Below, piece after piece: positions 23,978-32,044 of a stretch of DNA of 64,000 nt. This DNA comes from Microcella indica (lineage in GTDB: Bacteria > Actinomycetota > Actinomycetes > Actinomycetales > Microbacteriaceae). The stretch covers positions 1,798,001 through 1,862,000 of the forward strand of contig NZ_CP058670.1 in NCBI RefSeq assembly GCF_013414345.1. Direction: 5' to 3'. Under the pieces are notes generated by a model that was given only the letters and a program-made list of their open reading frames with translations, was not told the origin of the DNA and made no database searches. The translations under genes and the position numbers were made by a program. Position 1 is the stretch's first letter; every line of letters begins with the position of its first letter.

Positions 23978-25430
23978 GGCGGGCGGGTACGGGCTGGCTC
24001 GGGTGCGGCTCGTCGCCCAGTTGACGCTGGGCGTTCCACATGGCTACTTCGAGGCGCTCGCGGATCTCGCGGTAGGCCGGGTCGTGGGCGACGTTGCGCA
24101 CCTCGTCGGGGTCCGTCTCCAGGTCGTACATCTCCCACTCGGGCGGGTAGCTGAACCTGCCGGTGCCGGGGATGTCGAGGCCGTCGTTGTAGAAGTAGAT
24201 GAGCTTGTACCGGTCGTCGCGGTAGCCGTAGTGGGCGGGCGCGCGGTGATTGATGTCGTCGTTCTCCCAGTACCGGTAGTACATGCCCTCGGCCGGCGGC
24301 AGGGCGTCGACGCCCGTCAGGTCGCCCCAGAAGCTTCTGCCCTGCATGCGCGGGTGGTGCTCAACGCCCGCCGCGTCGAGGATTGTCTGCGCGAAGTCGA
24401 CGTTCGTCACGATGCCGGAGTGCACTCCCCCGGGGGGCACCACACGGGGGTAGCTGAGGACGAGAGGCATGCGCAGCGCCTCCTCGTACATGAAGCGCTT
24501 GTCGAACCAGCCGTGCTCGCCGAGGAAGAAGCCCTGATCGCTTGTGTACATCATGAGCGTGTCCTCGAACTCGCCGCGCTCACGCAGCCAGTCGGTGAGG
24601 CGGCCGACGTTGTCGTCGATCGATGCGACGCACGCGAGGTAGTCCTCGAGATAGCGCTGGTACTTCCAGAGGCACTCCTCCTCGTAGCTGAGGCCCTCCG
24701 GTACGGGCACCTTGAGGTCCTCGGTCGACAGGTACTCGGCGATGCGCATGGTCGCGCGACGCGTCGCCGAGGAGCGCCCTTCGAGGTCGTCCCAGAACGT
24801 GGTCGGCACGGGGACCGGGTCGGTGTACATGCCCGCGTGCGCTTCGTCGGGTTCCCACGGCCGGTGGGGCGCCTTGTGGTAGACGAGCACGCACCAGGGG
24901 TCGTCGCCTTCGAGTCCCTCGACCCACGCGGTGGCGAGGTCGGTGATGATGTCGGTCGCGTAGCCTTCGACGATGCGCACGCCGTCCTTCGACAGGAACT
25001 GGGGGTCGTGGTACTCACCCTGGTCGATGAGCACATCCCAGTAGTCGAAGTTCTCGGGGTTGTGGCCGTCACCGTCACCCATGTGCCACTTGCCGACGAT
25101 CGCCGTGCGGTAGCCGGAATCGCGCAGCTGCGAGATGAAGGTGGGCTGGCTCGCGTCGATGTGGGTGAGCAGCGTCTTGACGCCGTTCACGTGCGAGTAC
25201 GTACCGGTGAGGATGGATGCTCGGCTCGGCGTGCACAGCGCATTGGTCGCGAAGCAGTGCTCGAAGCGCGTGCCCGCCTCGGCGATCTCGTCGATGCGGG
25301 GCGTGCGGTTGATGACCGAGCCGTAGGAGCTGATCGCGTGCGAGGCGTGATCGTCGGTGAGGATCATGACGATGTTGGGTCGTGGTGCGCTGCTGGGCAT
25401 TCCCGGGGTGCTTTCCTGTTCGGTGGTCAA
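23970..25430 (-). CDS. Cys-type sulfatase (formylglycine-dependent)
   Basis: A 486-residue sulfatase that hydrolyses sulfate esters. The activation motif is C66-T-P-S-R in LCTPSRASILTG, where the Cys must be oxidised to formylglycine by FGE. Metal ligands are in NIVMILTDDHA (Asp-Asp) and MYTSDQGFFLGEHG. HKAPHRPW is the conserved substrate-side histidine block. There is no signal peptide, so it acts in the cytoplasm on an imported substrate. TTG 25430 overlaps the previous stop (TTGA); ATG 25400 with an AGGAAAG site is an alternative start. The neighbouring FGE gene is broken, so the enzyme may be inactive unless another FGE exists. Confidence 0.92.
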   Translation of the reverse strand: MTTEQESTPGMPSSAPRPNIVMILTDDHASHAISSYGSVINRTPRIDEIAEAGTRFEHCFATNALCTPSRASILTGTYSHVNGVKTLLTHIDASQPTFISQLRDSGYRTAIVGKWHMGDGDGHNPENFDYWDVLIDQGEYHDPQFLSKDGVRIVEGYATDIITDLATAWVEGLEGDDPWCVLVYHKAPHRPWEPDEAHAGMYTDPVPVPTTFWDDLEGRSSATRRATMRIAEYLSTEDLKVPVPEGLSYEEECLWKYQRYLEDYLACVASIDDNVGRLTDWLRERGEFEDTLMMYTSDQGFFLGEHGWFDKRFMYEEALRMPLVLSYPRVVPPGGVHSGIVTNVDFAQTILDAAGVEHHPRMQGRSFWGDLTGVDALPPAEGMYYRYWENDDINHRAPAHYGYRDDRYKLIYFYNDGLDIPGTGRFSYPPEWEMYDLETDPDEVRNVAHDPAYREIRERLEVAMWNAQRQLGDEPHPSQPVPARLA

Positions 25431-26506
25431 CGGCCGTCATCCGGTCGCAGTGCGGAGAGATCGATGGGCTCCCACTGCCGGGACTCCACGGATGCGTAGG
25501 CGGCATCGATGACCGCGTTGTCGATGTATCCGTCAACGAGAGTCTGGCGCGGTTCGACGCCGGCCGTGAAGCATTCGACGAAGTGCGCCATCTCGGCGTG
25601 GTAGCCGTAGGTGAAGGGCTCTTCGGCGACTGGTGTCATCCACCCGGTGTCCTGACCGGCCTTCTCGAGAACGTAACCGGCCGAATTGCCTGCGAACGCT
25701 CGGACGCCCGTCGAGCCGGTCTCGTCGGTGCTGATCCAGCCGTGCGTGCCCTGGATCTCGTTGCGCACGTCGAGGCCGGCCTGGTGGTTCCAGCCCGCCT
25801 CGACCTGGGCGATGCGACCGTCGGCGAATCGCACGATCGCGATGCCGTGGTCCTCTGTCGTGACGTCGTCGCGGGTGAGTCGATCGGCCCACGCCATCAC
25901 TTCAACGGGGAGGGTGTCGTAGCCGATGAACCAGCGCCCGATCGCGACGCAGTGGCAGCCGAGGCCGCGCAGCGGCCCGCCGCCCATGCGCTCGGCATTC
26001 CGCGCGTGCTCGTGCGGGTGCCCGTGCGCCTCGCGCGCTCGCACGCTCGTCACGCGGCCGATGGCCCCGGCGTCGACGAGTTCCTTGGCCTTCACGAGCC
26101 CCGGGGCGAAGACCTCGGTCTCCGCGTATCCGTGCCACACCCCGGCAGACCGCACGGCGTCCAGGCACGCGACCGCCTCGCGAGAGTTTCGCCCGAGCGG
26201 TTTGGTGACCACCAGGGCCTTGCCCGCCGCGGCGATCTCCCGCACGGCCGCCACATGGAGATCGTGCGGGAGCGCCACGACGACGAGGTCGACGAGGTCG
26301 CCCTCGAGGAGGTCCCGCAGAGAAGGGACGACCGTCGGGATGCCGTAGCGCTCCGCGACGACCCGCCCCTTCTCCGCGTTCCGTGCCGCGAGAGCGCTGA
26401 CCTCATGACCGCGCACGTGGCGCAGCGCTCTCAGGTAGAAGTCGGCCACGAATCCCGCGCCGAGCACACCGATCCGCACCGGCGAGGGGATCCGTGCCGC
26501 GCTCAT
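25427..26506 (-). CDS. Gfo/Idh/MocA-family oxidoreductase
   Basis: A 359-residue NAD(P)-dependent dehydrogenase. The Rossmann motif is IGVLGAGFVADFYLRAL; the nicotinamide lysine is in the TKPLGRN block (family EKP, here TKP). The C-terminal half is the alpha/beta substrate domain, with GCHCVAIGRWFIG (family G-x-H-x2-D site varied) and NEIQGTHGWIST. Such enzymes oxidise sugars, inositols or related polyols. ATG 26506 overlaps the binding-protein stop (ATGA). Next to a sulfatase it probably acts on the desulfated polyol or sugar; that is inference. Confidence 0.88.
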   Translation of the reverse strand: MSAARIPSPVRIGVLGAGFVADFYLRALRHVRGHEVSALAARNAEKGRVVAERYGIPTVVPSLRDLLEGDLVDLVVVALPHDLHVAAVREIAAAGKALVVTKPLGRNSREAVACLDAVRSAGVWHGYAETEVFAPGLVKAKELVDAGAIGRVTSVRAREAHGHPHEHARNAERMGGGPLRGLGCHCVAIGRWFIGYDTLPVEVMAWADRLTRDDVTTEDHGIAIVRFADGRIAQVEAGWNHQAGLDVRNEIQGTHGWISTDETGSTGVRAFAGNSAGYVLEKAGQDTGWMTPVAEEPFTYGYHAEMAHFVECFTAGVEPRQTLVDGYIDNAVIDAAYASVESRQWEPIDLSALRPDDGR

Positions 26507-27537
26507 CGGTTCAGAGCCTCCATGGCATCGCCGAAGAGCTGCGTGTTGACGAACCGGTCGGGGTCGCCGGGCGCGTCGAGGCGGCCGAGCTCGAGGAAGA
26601 GGTCCTGCAGAGCGACGAAGCGCTCCACCGTCAGGCCCGACTCGTTGTCGGCGAGGATCTGCTCCGAGCTCCACCACTCGAGGTTGTCCGCCTGACCCTG
26701 CAAACCCTCGACGGGAGTGCCCGACTCGGCGGACGCCCACTCGACGACCTGCTCGGTGTTCTCGATGCGGTAGTCGTTGACCTGCGCCCACACCTCGAGG
26801 AAGCGGGAGACCGCCTCGGGGTTGTCGTCGACGGCCTGGTTCGACGCCACCCAGCCACCGACGAAGGCGGTCTCGGGGAAGTCGCGGTTGTTGGCGATGA
26901 CCTCGGCGTCTGGGACGTTCTCGAAGATCTGGTCGCTCAGGGGCGAGAAGATCGCAGCGACGTCGATCTGCCCGGCCACGAAGGCGGACACGACGTTCGG
27001 CGGGTCGAGCGGAACGCGCTCGATGTCGTCCATCGTGAGGCCCGCCGACTCGAGCGCGAGCGTCAGGATCATCTCTCCGGAGCCGCCGTCGGGTACACCG
27101 ACGCGCAGGCCCGCGAGGTCCTCGGGACTCGTCGCGCCCGATGCGGGCGACGCGATGAGCGAGTCGCCGTACGTGCTCTCGTTGGGGACGATGACCGTCG
27201 CCTGGCCGGACATCGGCAGCCACATGGCGCCGCCGCCGATGTAGCCGATGTCGAGGGACCCGGCCGCCATGGCCTGGATCTGGGTGGGGCCGTTGGTGAA
27301 CGGGATGAGCTCGACGTCGATGCCGGCCTCCTCCCACAGTCCGAGCTCGTTCGCCGTGACGATGACGCCTACGCCGTTGATGCTCGTGTCGATGTAGCCG
27401 ACCGTGAGCGAGACGCGCTCACGGTCGTCACCGTCGGTGCTAGGGGCTTCCTCGGCGGGCGCCGAGCACGCGGCGAGCGTGATCGCCGCGGCAACGGCGA
27501 GCGCGCTGGCCGCCGTCTGTCGTGTGGTGATTCTCAT
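26503..27537 (-). CDS. ABC transporter substrate-binding lipoprotein, SsuA/TauA-like
   Basis: A 344-residue lipoprotein: signal peptide with lipobox LAACS (Cys about residue 24), then a binding domain of the NMT1/SsuA type (LTVGYIDTSINGVGVIVTAN, GPTQIQAMAAGSLDIGYIGG, LAGLRVGVPDGGSGEMILTL). The family binds sulfonates, taurine, nitrate, thiamine precursors or aromatic compounds. The gene is the binding component of the importer whose ATPase and permease lie just upstream on the same strand. In a sulfatase operon the ligand is plausibly a small sulfate ester. Confidence 0.9.
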   Translation of the reverse strand: MRITTRQTAASALAVAAAITLAACSAPAEEAPSTDGDDRERVSLTVGYIDTSINGVGVIVTANELGLWEEAGIDVELIPFTNGPTQIQAMAAGSLDIGYIGGGAMWLPMSGQATVIVPNESTYGDSLIASPASGATSPEDLAGLRVGVPDGGSGEMILTLALESAGLTMDDIERVPLDPPNVVSAFVAGQIDVAAIFSPLSDQIFENVPDAEVIANNRDFPETAFVGGWVASNQAVDDNPEAVSRFLEVWAQVNDYRIENTEQVVEWASAESGTPVEGLQGQADNLEWWSSEQILADNESGLTVERFVALQDLFLELGRLDAPGDPDRFVNTQLFGDAMEALNR

Positions 27538-27568
27538 GGCTTCCTTGCCTTTCGATCTGGTGATGGGT

Positions 27569-28330
27569 TCAGTCGCGGTGGTGCACTCCGCGCCACACTC
27601 GGGCGCGAATGTCGGCGAACTCCGGCGACAGTCGGAGCTCCTCCGTTCGGGGGTAGGGCAGCGGGACGTCGACGATCTCGCTGATCCGACCGGGTCTGGG
27701 GCTCATCACGACGACACGACCGGCGAGGTACACGGCCTCGTCGACGTCGTGGGTGATGAAGACGATCGTGCGGCGGTCCTTCTGCCACGTCGCTAGCAGC
27801 TCGTCCTGCATCTGCACGCGCGTGAGGGCGTCGAGCGCGCCGAACGGCTCGTCCATGAGGAGTACAGAGGGGTTCACGGCGTACGCGCGCGCGATCGCGC
27901 AGCGTTGCTTCATCCCTCCCGAGAGCTCCTTGGGTAGGGCATTGGCGAAGTCGGCGATGCCGACGAGGTCGAGGTAGTGCAGCGCCTTCTCTCGGCGCTC
28001 CTTGCGACCGAGCCCCTGCAGGCGCAGGCCGAACTCGACGTTCTGGATCGCGGTGAGCCAGGGGAACAGGGCGTACTGCTGGAAGATCACGCCGCGGTCG
28101 GGGCTCGGCCCCTTGACGGGCGCCCCGTGCACGACGACATCGCCGCTCGTGGGCTCGAGGAGCCCGCCGATGAGGTTGAGCATGGTGCTCTTGCCGCAGC
28201 CGCTCGGCCCGACGAGGGTGATGAACTCGCCCTCGGCGACGTGGAGGCTGATGTTGTCGAGGCTGACGACCCTCCCTCGCGAGCTCGAGAAGACCTTCGT
28301 GACGGAGTCGACTTCGATCATGGCGCTCAT
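27569..28330 (-). CDS. ABC transporter ATP-binding protein, SsuB/TauB-like
   Basis: A 253-residue ATPase with Walker [19 protein letters not shown]-loop FQQYALFPW, signature [16 protein letters not shown], Walker [14 protein letters not shown] and H-loop [13 protein letters not shown]. The MKQR signature and [12 protein letters not shown] block match the nitrate/sulfonate/taurine class. Its ATG 28330 overlaps the permease stop (ATGA). It drives import of the ligand bound by the lipoprotein downstream. Confidence 0.92.
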   Translation of the reverse strand: MSAMIEVDSVTKVFSSSRGRVVSLDNISLHVAEGEFITLVGPSGCGKSTMLNLIGGLLEPTSGDVVVHGAPVKGPSPDRGVIFQQYALFPWLTAIQNVEFGLRLQGLGRKERREKALHYLDLVGIADFANALPKELSGGMKQRCAIARAYAVNPSVLLMDEPFGALDALTRVQMQDELLATWQKDRRTIVFITHDVDEAVYLAGRVVVMSPRPGRISEIVDVPLPYPRTEELRLSPEFADIRARVWRGVHHRD

Positions 28331-29154
28331 GCGCGGACCTCCTGCCAGGCGGTGAGTCGGCGTTCGAGGAGCAGGAGCGCTCGGTCCATGACGAAGCCGA
28401 GGAGCCCGATCATGACGATGCCGACGACGATGCGGTCGGTCTGCAGGAACTGCGCCGCGCTCTGCATCATGCGCCCGAGCCCGGTCGGGGCCGCAATGAG
28501 CTCGGAGGCGACGAGGGTGGCCCAGGCCGAGCCGAGGGCGACGCGCATGCCGACGAAGATGAAGGGCGTCGAGGCGGGGACCACGACGCGGGCAAAGATC
28601 GTGAGATCCTTCGCGCCGAGCACGCGAGCCGCATTGATCATCGTGATGTCGACGTTCCGGACTCCCTGGAATGTCGCCAGTACGCACGCGAGGAACGCCG
28701 CGAGGAAGATGACGAAGATCTTCGCATCCTCGCCGATTCCGAGGATGACGATGACGAGCGGGATGAGGGCGAGCGGCGGTACGGTCCGGAAGAACTGCAC
28801 CCACGGCTCGACGAGTCCCCGGGCGAGCCAGTACCAACCCATGAGGAAGCCGGCGGGGATCGCGACGGCGACGCCCAGGCTGAAGCCGAGCAGCACGCGC
28901 GCGAGACTCGCCGAGGTGTTGGCCCACAGCGAGCCGTCGAGGATCGCGCTCCACCCTTCGATGACGACATCGAGCGGTGTCGGGATCAACGGGTTGCCGC
29001 CCCAGGCTGCCCCGGCGTACCAGAGCGCGATGCCGAGTACCAGCGTGAGCAGGTAGAGCCCGAGCAGGGAGCGCTCGCGTCCTTCGCGGCTCGGCCGTGA
29101 CTTGGCGGTCTTCGCGTCATCCGAGCCGATGAGCTCTTGCGACTGCACGGTCAT
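28327..29154 (-). CDS. ABC transporter permease, SsuC/TauC-like
   Basis: A 275-residue permease with six predicted spans. The EAA loop is [20 protein letters not shown] followed by [16 protein letters not shown], as in SsuC/TauC. The N-terminal ~30 residues are a charged cytoplasmic tail. ATG 29154 shares one base with the stop of a 15-codon leader frame upstream (TGATG). It is the first large gene of the transport and sulfatase operon, after the regulator gene. Confidence 0.92.
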   Translation of the reverse strand: MTVQSQELIGSDDAKTAKSRPSREGRERSLLGLYLLTLVLGIALWYAGAAWGGNPLIPTPLDVVIEGWSAILDGSLWANTSASLARVLLGFSLGVAVAIPAGFLMGWYWLARGLVEPWVQFFRTVPPLALIPLVIVILGIGEDAKIFVIFLAAFLACVLATFQGVRNVDITMINAARVLGAKDLTIFARVVVPASTPFIFVGMRVALGSAWATLVASELIAAPTGLGRMMQSAAQFLQTDRIVVGIVMIGLLGFVMDRALLLLERRLTAWQEVRA

Positions 29155-29201
29155 CAGCTCGGTTCCTTCTTGTACTCGGCAGGAGGTGCTGTGGTCGTCA
29201 T
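29154..29201 (-). CDS. Putative 15-residue leader peptide
   Basis: ATG 29201 has an AAAAGGA site about 8 bases upstream and opens [15 protein letters not shown], ending TGA at 29154-29156. The stop overlaps the permease ATG by one base (TGATG), so ribosomes finishing this peptide could reinitiate on the permease. It is too short to be convincing by composition; the ribosome-binding site and coupling are the support. It contains a Pro-Pro pair but no run of a regulatory amino acid. Confidence 0.4.
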   Translation of the reverse strand: MTTTAPPAEYKKEPS

Positions 29202-29228
29202 CGTTTGTGTCCTTTTCGACGGGGGTGG

Positions 29229-30398
29229 TCAGACATAGAAGTACCGCTCGAGTGCCGAGGTCGCTCCCCCGAGGACGCCGGCGTCCATGCCGAGGCTTGA
29301 GGGCTCGATGCGCACCGAGGGGCGCAGGAGGGGGAACACCGCGCGATTGGTCGTGGCGGTCACGCGCTCGAAGAACGCGTCGGGCACGGCAGCGAGTGCA
29401 CCTCCGAGCAGGATGAGCTCCGGGTTGAGCAGGTTGACGAAGGCGGCCAGGCCGTGGGAGAGCATCGCGACGATCCGGTCGATGGCCTCGCGGGCACTCT
29501 TGTCGGTCTCCGCGGCGTGCCACATCGCGGTGAGCGGGTTGCCGTCGGACTCGTCGAGGCCTAGGGCCGTCGCCTGCTCGCGGAGCGCGCGCTCCGAGAG
29601 CACCGTCTCGAGACAGCCGGTGCTGCCGCAGATGCACGATGCGCCGTCGGCGACACCTTGCAGGTGGCCGAGCTCGATGGCGCCGTGGACGCCGCCGGAG
29701 AAGGGCTGGCCGTGCACGACGAGGCCGGCTCCGAGGCCGGTGCGCAGGTAGACGAAGGCGACGCTCTCGCAGTCCTGAGCCACCCCGAAACGGTGCTCGG
29801 CGAGCGCCATCGAGCGCACGTTGTGGTCGACGCGCACGGGCAGCCCGATGAGCGGCTCCATGATGTCGGCGACGGGCACGTCGCGCCAGTCGAGGTTGAT
29901 GGGTAGGAGGATGCGCCGGCCGGCGGCGTCGACAGGCCCCGGTACGGCGATGCCCACGCCGATGACGAGCCTCGAATCGATCTGCGAGGCCTCGATGAGC
30001 GTGCTCACCGCCTCCGCCGTGGTGGTGATGACCTCGTGGACGGGCGTGGCGATGTCGTAGGCGAACGCGTGCTGGTCGTGGGTGCTGCCGAGCACATCGA
30101 CGAGGCCGAGCTGCACCGAGCCGATGCCGATCTGGACGCCGACGACGTAGTACGACTCGGCGTTGATCGAGACCTCGGTGGCGGGCCGGCCGAGCTTGCT
30201 CGGCGAGACGGGGTTGCCCTCGACGAGCACGTTCTCGTCGATGAGCTGGTTGACCGTGCGCGTGATCGTCGTCGGCGACACACCGGTGCGGCGCGCGATC
30301 TCGATGCGAGGGAGCGGCCCGGCGTCGCGCAGGAGGGCGAGGACATCGCCGCGCTGGGTGCGCGTCTCGTCGGTTCGTGCCGGGGCTTCATTGCTCAC
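29229..30398 (-). CDS. ROK-family transcriptional regulator
   Basis: A 389-residue NagC/XylR-type repressor. The winged helix is near residues 15-65 ([20 protein letters not shown]). The ROK domain follows with [14 protein letters not shown] and the zinc motif [10 protein letters not shown]. The phosphate-binding loop is degraded ([13 protein letters not shown] rather than DIGGT), so it should bind a sugar without phosphorylating it. GTG 30398 is chosen because a -35/-10 pair places transcription start on that base; the TTG at 30434 is the -35 box itself. It probably senses the sugar-like substrate or product of the operon. Confidence 0.88.
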   Translation of the reverse strand: MSNEAPARTDETRTQRGDVLALLRDAGPLPRIEIARRTGVSPTTITRTVNQLIDENVLVEGNPVSPSKLGRPATEVSINAESYYVVGVQIGIGSVQLGLVDVLGSTHDQHAFAYDIATPVHEVITTTAEAVSTLIEASQIDSRLVIGVGIAVPGPVDAAGRRILLPINLDWRDVPVADIMEPLIGLPVRVDHNVRSMALAEHRFGVAQDCESVAFVYLRTGLGAGLVVHGQPFSGGVHGAIELGHLQGVADGASCICGSTGCLETVLSERALREQATALGLDESDGNPLTAMWHAAETDKSAREAIDRIVAMLSHGLAAFVNLLNPELILLGGALAAVPDAFFERVTATTNRAVFPLLRPSVRIEPSSLGMDAGVLGGATSALERYFYV

Positions 30399-30404
30399 AT
30401 GGAG

Positions 30405-30434
30405 AAAATAAATGACGAGAGGGCGCGTTGTCAA
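30405..30434 (-). promoter_or_regulatory. Promoter of the ROK gene, giving a leaderless transcript
   Basis: On the minus strand TTGACA (30434-30429), 18 bp, then TATTTT (30410-30405). The seventh base after the -10 is 30398, the G of the GTG start. Leaderless messages are common in actinobacteria. The promoter begins 6 bp inside the island's right repeat. Confidence 0.65.
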
Positions 30435-30439
30435 GTACG

Positions 30440-30589
30440 GAGGTGAAGAAGCAGATGGTGCGCCTCGACCCCGCCTTCAACGAGAAGGTGCTCGGCTTCT
30501 CGTCGTTCAGCGCGTTCGTCAAGTCGCGCGAGGAGGTCGCCGAGCTCGACGAGAGCTCGCAGAACCGCCGAGTGCGCCTGCGCGACTAG
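30440..30589 (+). pseudogene. 3' remnant of the NYN/OST-HTH gene
   Basis: Encodes only the last 49 residues of the NYN protein (EVKKQMVRLDPAFNEKVLGF to VRLRD) and its TAG at 30587-30589. There is no start codon or ribosome-binding site in this frame, and the bases upstream belong to the island's regulator promoter on the other strand. It is the displaced tail left by island insertion. Confidence 0.9.
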
Positions 30590-30591
30590 GG
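30440..30591 (+). repeat. Right 152-bp direct repeat bounding the island
   Basis: Identical over all 152 bases to 19645-19796. The displaced chromosomal sequence, including the NYN gene's terminator hairpin, starts directly after it. It behaves as attR or the second product of a crossover. Confidence 0.95.
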
Positions 30592-30605
30592 GCGACCGAG
30601 ACGAC

Positions 30606-30642
30606 AACGGGCCCCTCGCTACCCGAAAGCGAGGGACCCGTT
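30606..30642 (+). terminator. Terminator hairpin originally of the NYN gene
   Basis: AACGGGCCCCTCGCT (30606-30620) and AGCGAGGGACCCGTT (30628-30642) pair over 15 positions with one mismatch, around a 7-base loop. It lies 17 bp after the TAG of the duplicated gene tail, the position expected for the NYN gene before the island arrived. It may also serve the convergent gene at 30691. Confidence 0.75.
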
Positions 30643-30690
30643 GCGCACGTCCCGGACCAGGTCACGGGACGCTCGTGGAGAGCGACGCCG

Positions 30691-31419
30691 CTACGGGCGG
30701 CCGCCCTTCCCGTTGCCCGGCCCCCCGGGGCCCGAGGACTGCTGGACGTCGTCGTCCCCCGACGACTCGTCATCGCCGTCCTCGGCGTCACCAGCGCCCT
30801 CACGAGCGCTGCGGTTCTCGTCGCGCAGCTCGCGCGCCTGCTCGGAGACCTTCTGACCGAACTCGGCGCCGACCTTGTCGGGGTCCTGCGCGTTCTCCGA
30901 CACCCAGGAGCCGAACTCGTCGCTGCCGACCGGCAGATCCTCGGCGGGCTCCTCCGTCGTGCCGTCCTCCGGCGCCTCGTCCTCGAGCGGCGCCTCCTCC
31001 TCGAGCGGCGCCTCGTCGACGAACTCCTCCACGGTCTCGACGGTCGACACGACCGAGTCGAACGACTCCTGAAGCGGCCCGGGCAGTGCGCCGGCGGCGC
31101 CAGCAGCGCTCACTCCGACCACTCCGAGGGCGAGAGCCCCTGTTCCTGTCGCGAGCTTCGCCGCGATCCCCCATCCTGCGAGTGCTGTCAGCATCCTCTT
31201 GATTCCCCCTGGTGATGTGTCCTCCGCAGAAACCCCCACGGCCTGCGGTGCTGCGAGTCGCTCCCGCAGCGCAGCGGTTGGCTGCGGTGCGGGAGCGTGG
31301 GCCACGATGCGCATCTCCTCGACGGCGCGCGCGAGCGCGTCGAGGTCGGGCCGGCCCGGAAGGCTCTGCCCGGCCAGCACTCGCTGCGCCTCGTCGTGGG
31401 TGATCCGTCGTCGTGTCAT
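30691..31419 (-). CDS. Acidic single-span membrane protein, probable partner of the ECF sigma factor
   Basis: A 242-residue protein. An N-terminal cytoplasmic region (MTRRRITHDEAQRVLAGQSL) is followed by one hydrophobic segment (LATGTGALALGVVGVSAAG) and an external half very rich in Glu and Asp, with repeats like EAPLEEEAPLEDEAPED, ending GNGKGGRP. ATG 31419 sits 1 bp after the sigma factor's stop, so the two are coupled. The arrangement (sigma gene then single-span membrane gene) is that of an anti-sigma factor, but no zinc-binding anti-sigma motif is visible. Function is inferred from position. Confidence 0.65.
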   Translation of the reverse strand: MTRRRITHDEAQRVLAGQSLPGRPDLDALARAVEEMRIVAHAPAPQPTAALRERLAAPQAVGVSAEDTSPGGIKRMLTALAGWGIAAKLATGTGALALGVVGVSAAGAAGALPGPLQESFDSVVSTVETVEEFVDEAPLEEEAPLEDEAPEDGTTEEPAEDLPVGSDEFGSWVSENAQDPDKVGAEFGQKVSEQARELRDENRSAREGAGDAEDGDDESSGDDDVQQSSGPGGPGNGKGGRP

Positions 31420-31420
31420 C

Positions 31421-32017
31421 TCACTGCTCGCTATCGTCTGGGCCCGCCGCAGGGGTACGGGTCTCGCCGAGATTCTTCGCGAGCCTCGCAAGCGCGCGGC
31501 GTTGCAGCGCCTTCACGGCGCCCGTTCGCTTGCCGAGCACTCCCGCCACCTGCTCGACGGTGAGGTCGGCGACGATGCGCAGCACCATGACGTCGCGCTG
31601 ATCGGCGGGCAGCCCGTCGAGGAGGCGCAGCGCCGCCGCGTCGCCCAGGCGGGCGGTCGCCTCGTCCTCCGCACTGGATGCCCGGCGCGGGTCGCTCGCC
31701 ACGCTCAGCTGCTCGGTCTCGCCTCGGCGAGACCGCATCCTCAGCTCGTCGACGAGGCGACGGTAGGCGACGGAGAAGACAAAGGAGCGAAACGCGGCGG
31801 CGTCTCCACGGAAGGCGCCGAGCCGGTCGAAGACCGTCAGGAAGACCTCGCTCGTGAGGTCGTCGGGCTCGCGCGAGCCGCGAGCCGTGAGGAACGCGGC
31901 GACAGCGGGCGCGTGCCCCTCCCACAGCTCGCGGCAGGCCCAGGGCGCTCCGGCCTGCGCCGCGGCGAGCACAGCGTCGAAACTCGAGTCGGCCGGAGTC
32001 TGGGGCACGCGCGTCAC
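31421..32017 (-). CDS. ECF-type RNA polymerase sigma factor
   Basis: A 198-residue extracytoplasmic-function sigma factor. Region 2 shows DDLTSEVFLTVFDRLGAF and FRSFVFSVAYRRLVDELR, which binds the -10 element. Region 4 has LPADQRDVMVLRIVADLT and the helix-turn-helix VEQVAGVLGKRTGAVKALQ, which reads the -35. The start is GTG 32017. It is followed by a coupled membrane protein gene likely to regulate it. The stimulus and target promoters cannot be derived here. Confidence 0.9.
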   Translation of the reverse strand: MTRVPQTPADSSFDAVLAAAQAGAPWACRELWEGHAPAVAAFLTARGSREPDDLTSEVFLTVFDRLGAFRGDAAAFRSFVFSVAYRRLVDELRMRSRRGETEQLSVASDPRRASSAEDEATARLGDAAALRLLDGLPADQRDVMVLRIVADLTVEQVAGVLGKRTGAVKALQRRALARLAKNLGETRTPAAGPDDSEQ

Positions 32018-32044
32018 CCTAGCGAGCGGGTGGGCATTCGCCGG

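Larger units (their letters stand above)
19797..30439. mobile_element. Genomic island carrying a sulfatase regulon
   Basis: The 10.6 kb between the two 152-bp repeats. It contains a ROK regulator, a three-part ABC importer, a Gfo/Idh oxidoreductase, a sulfatase, two DUF202 genes and a formylglycine-generating enzyme gene, all on the minus strand, plus two IS3-family insertions. The cargo fills the interval end to end: the regulator's -35 box begins 6 bp from the right repeat and the last stop codon is 2 bp from the left repeat. No integrase, relaxase or phage gene is present. Entry by an integrase supplied in trans, by a lost integrase, or by homologous recombination of a circle are all open. 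Confidence 0.85.

Noticed and set aside
30399-30434. An earlier TTG start for the ROK regulator
   Set aside because: The TTG is the first three bases of a -35 box whose -10 lies 18 bp downstream. Transcription would begin after it, and the added 12 residues look nothing like a regulator N-terminus.
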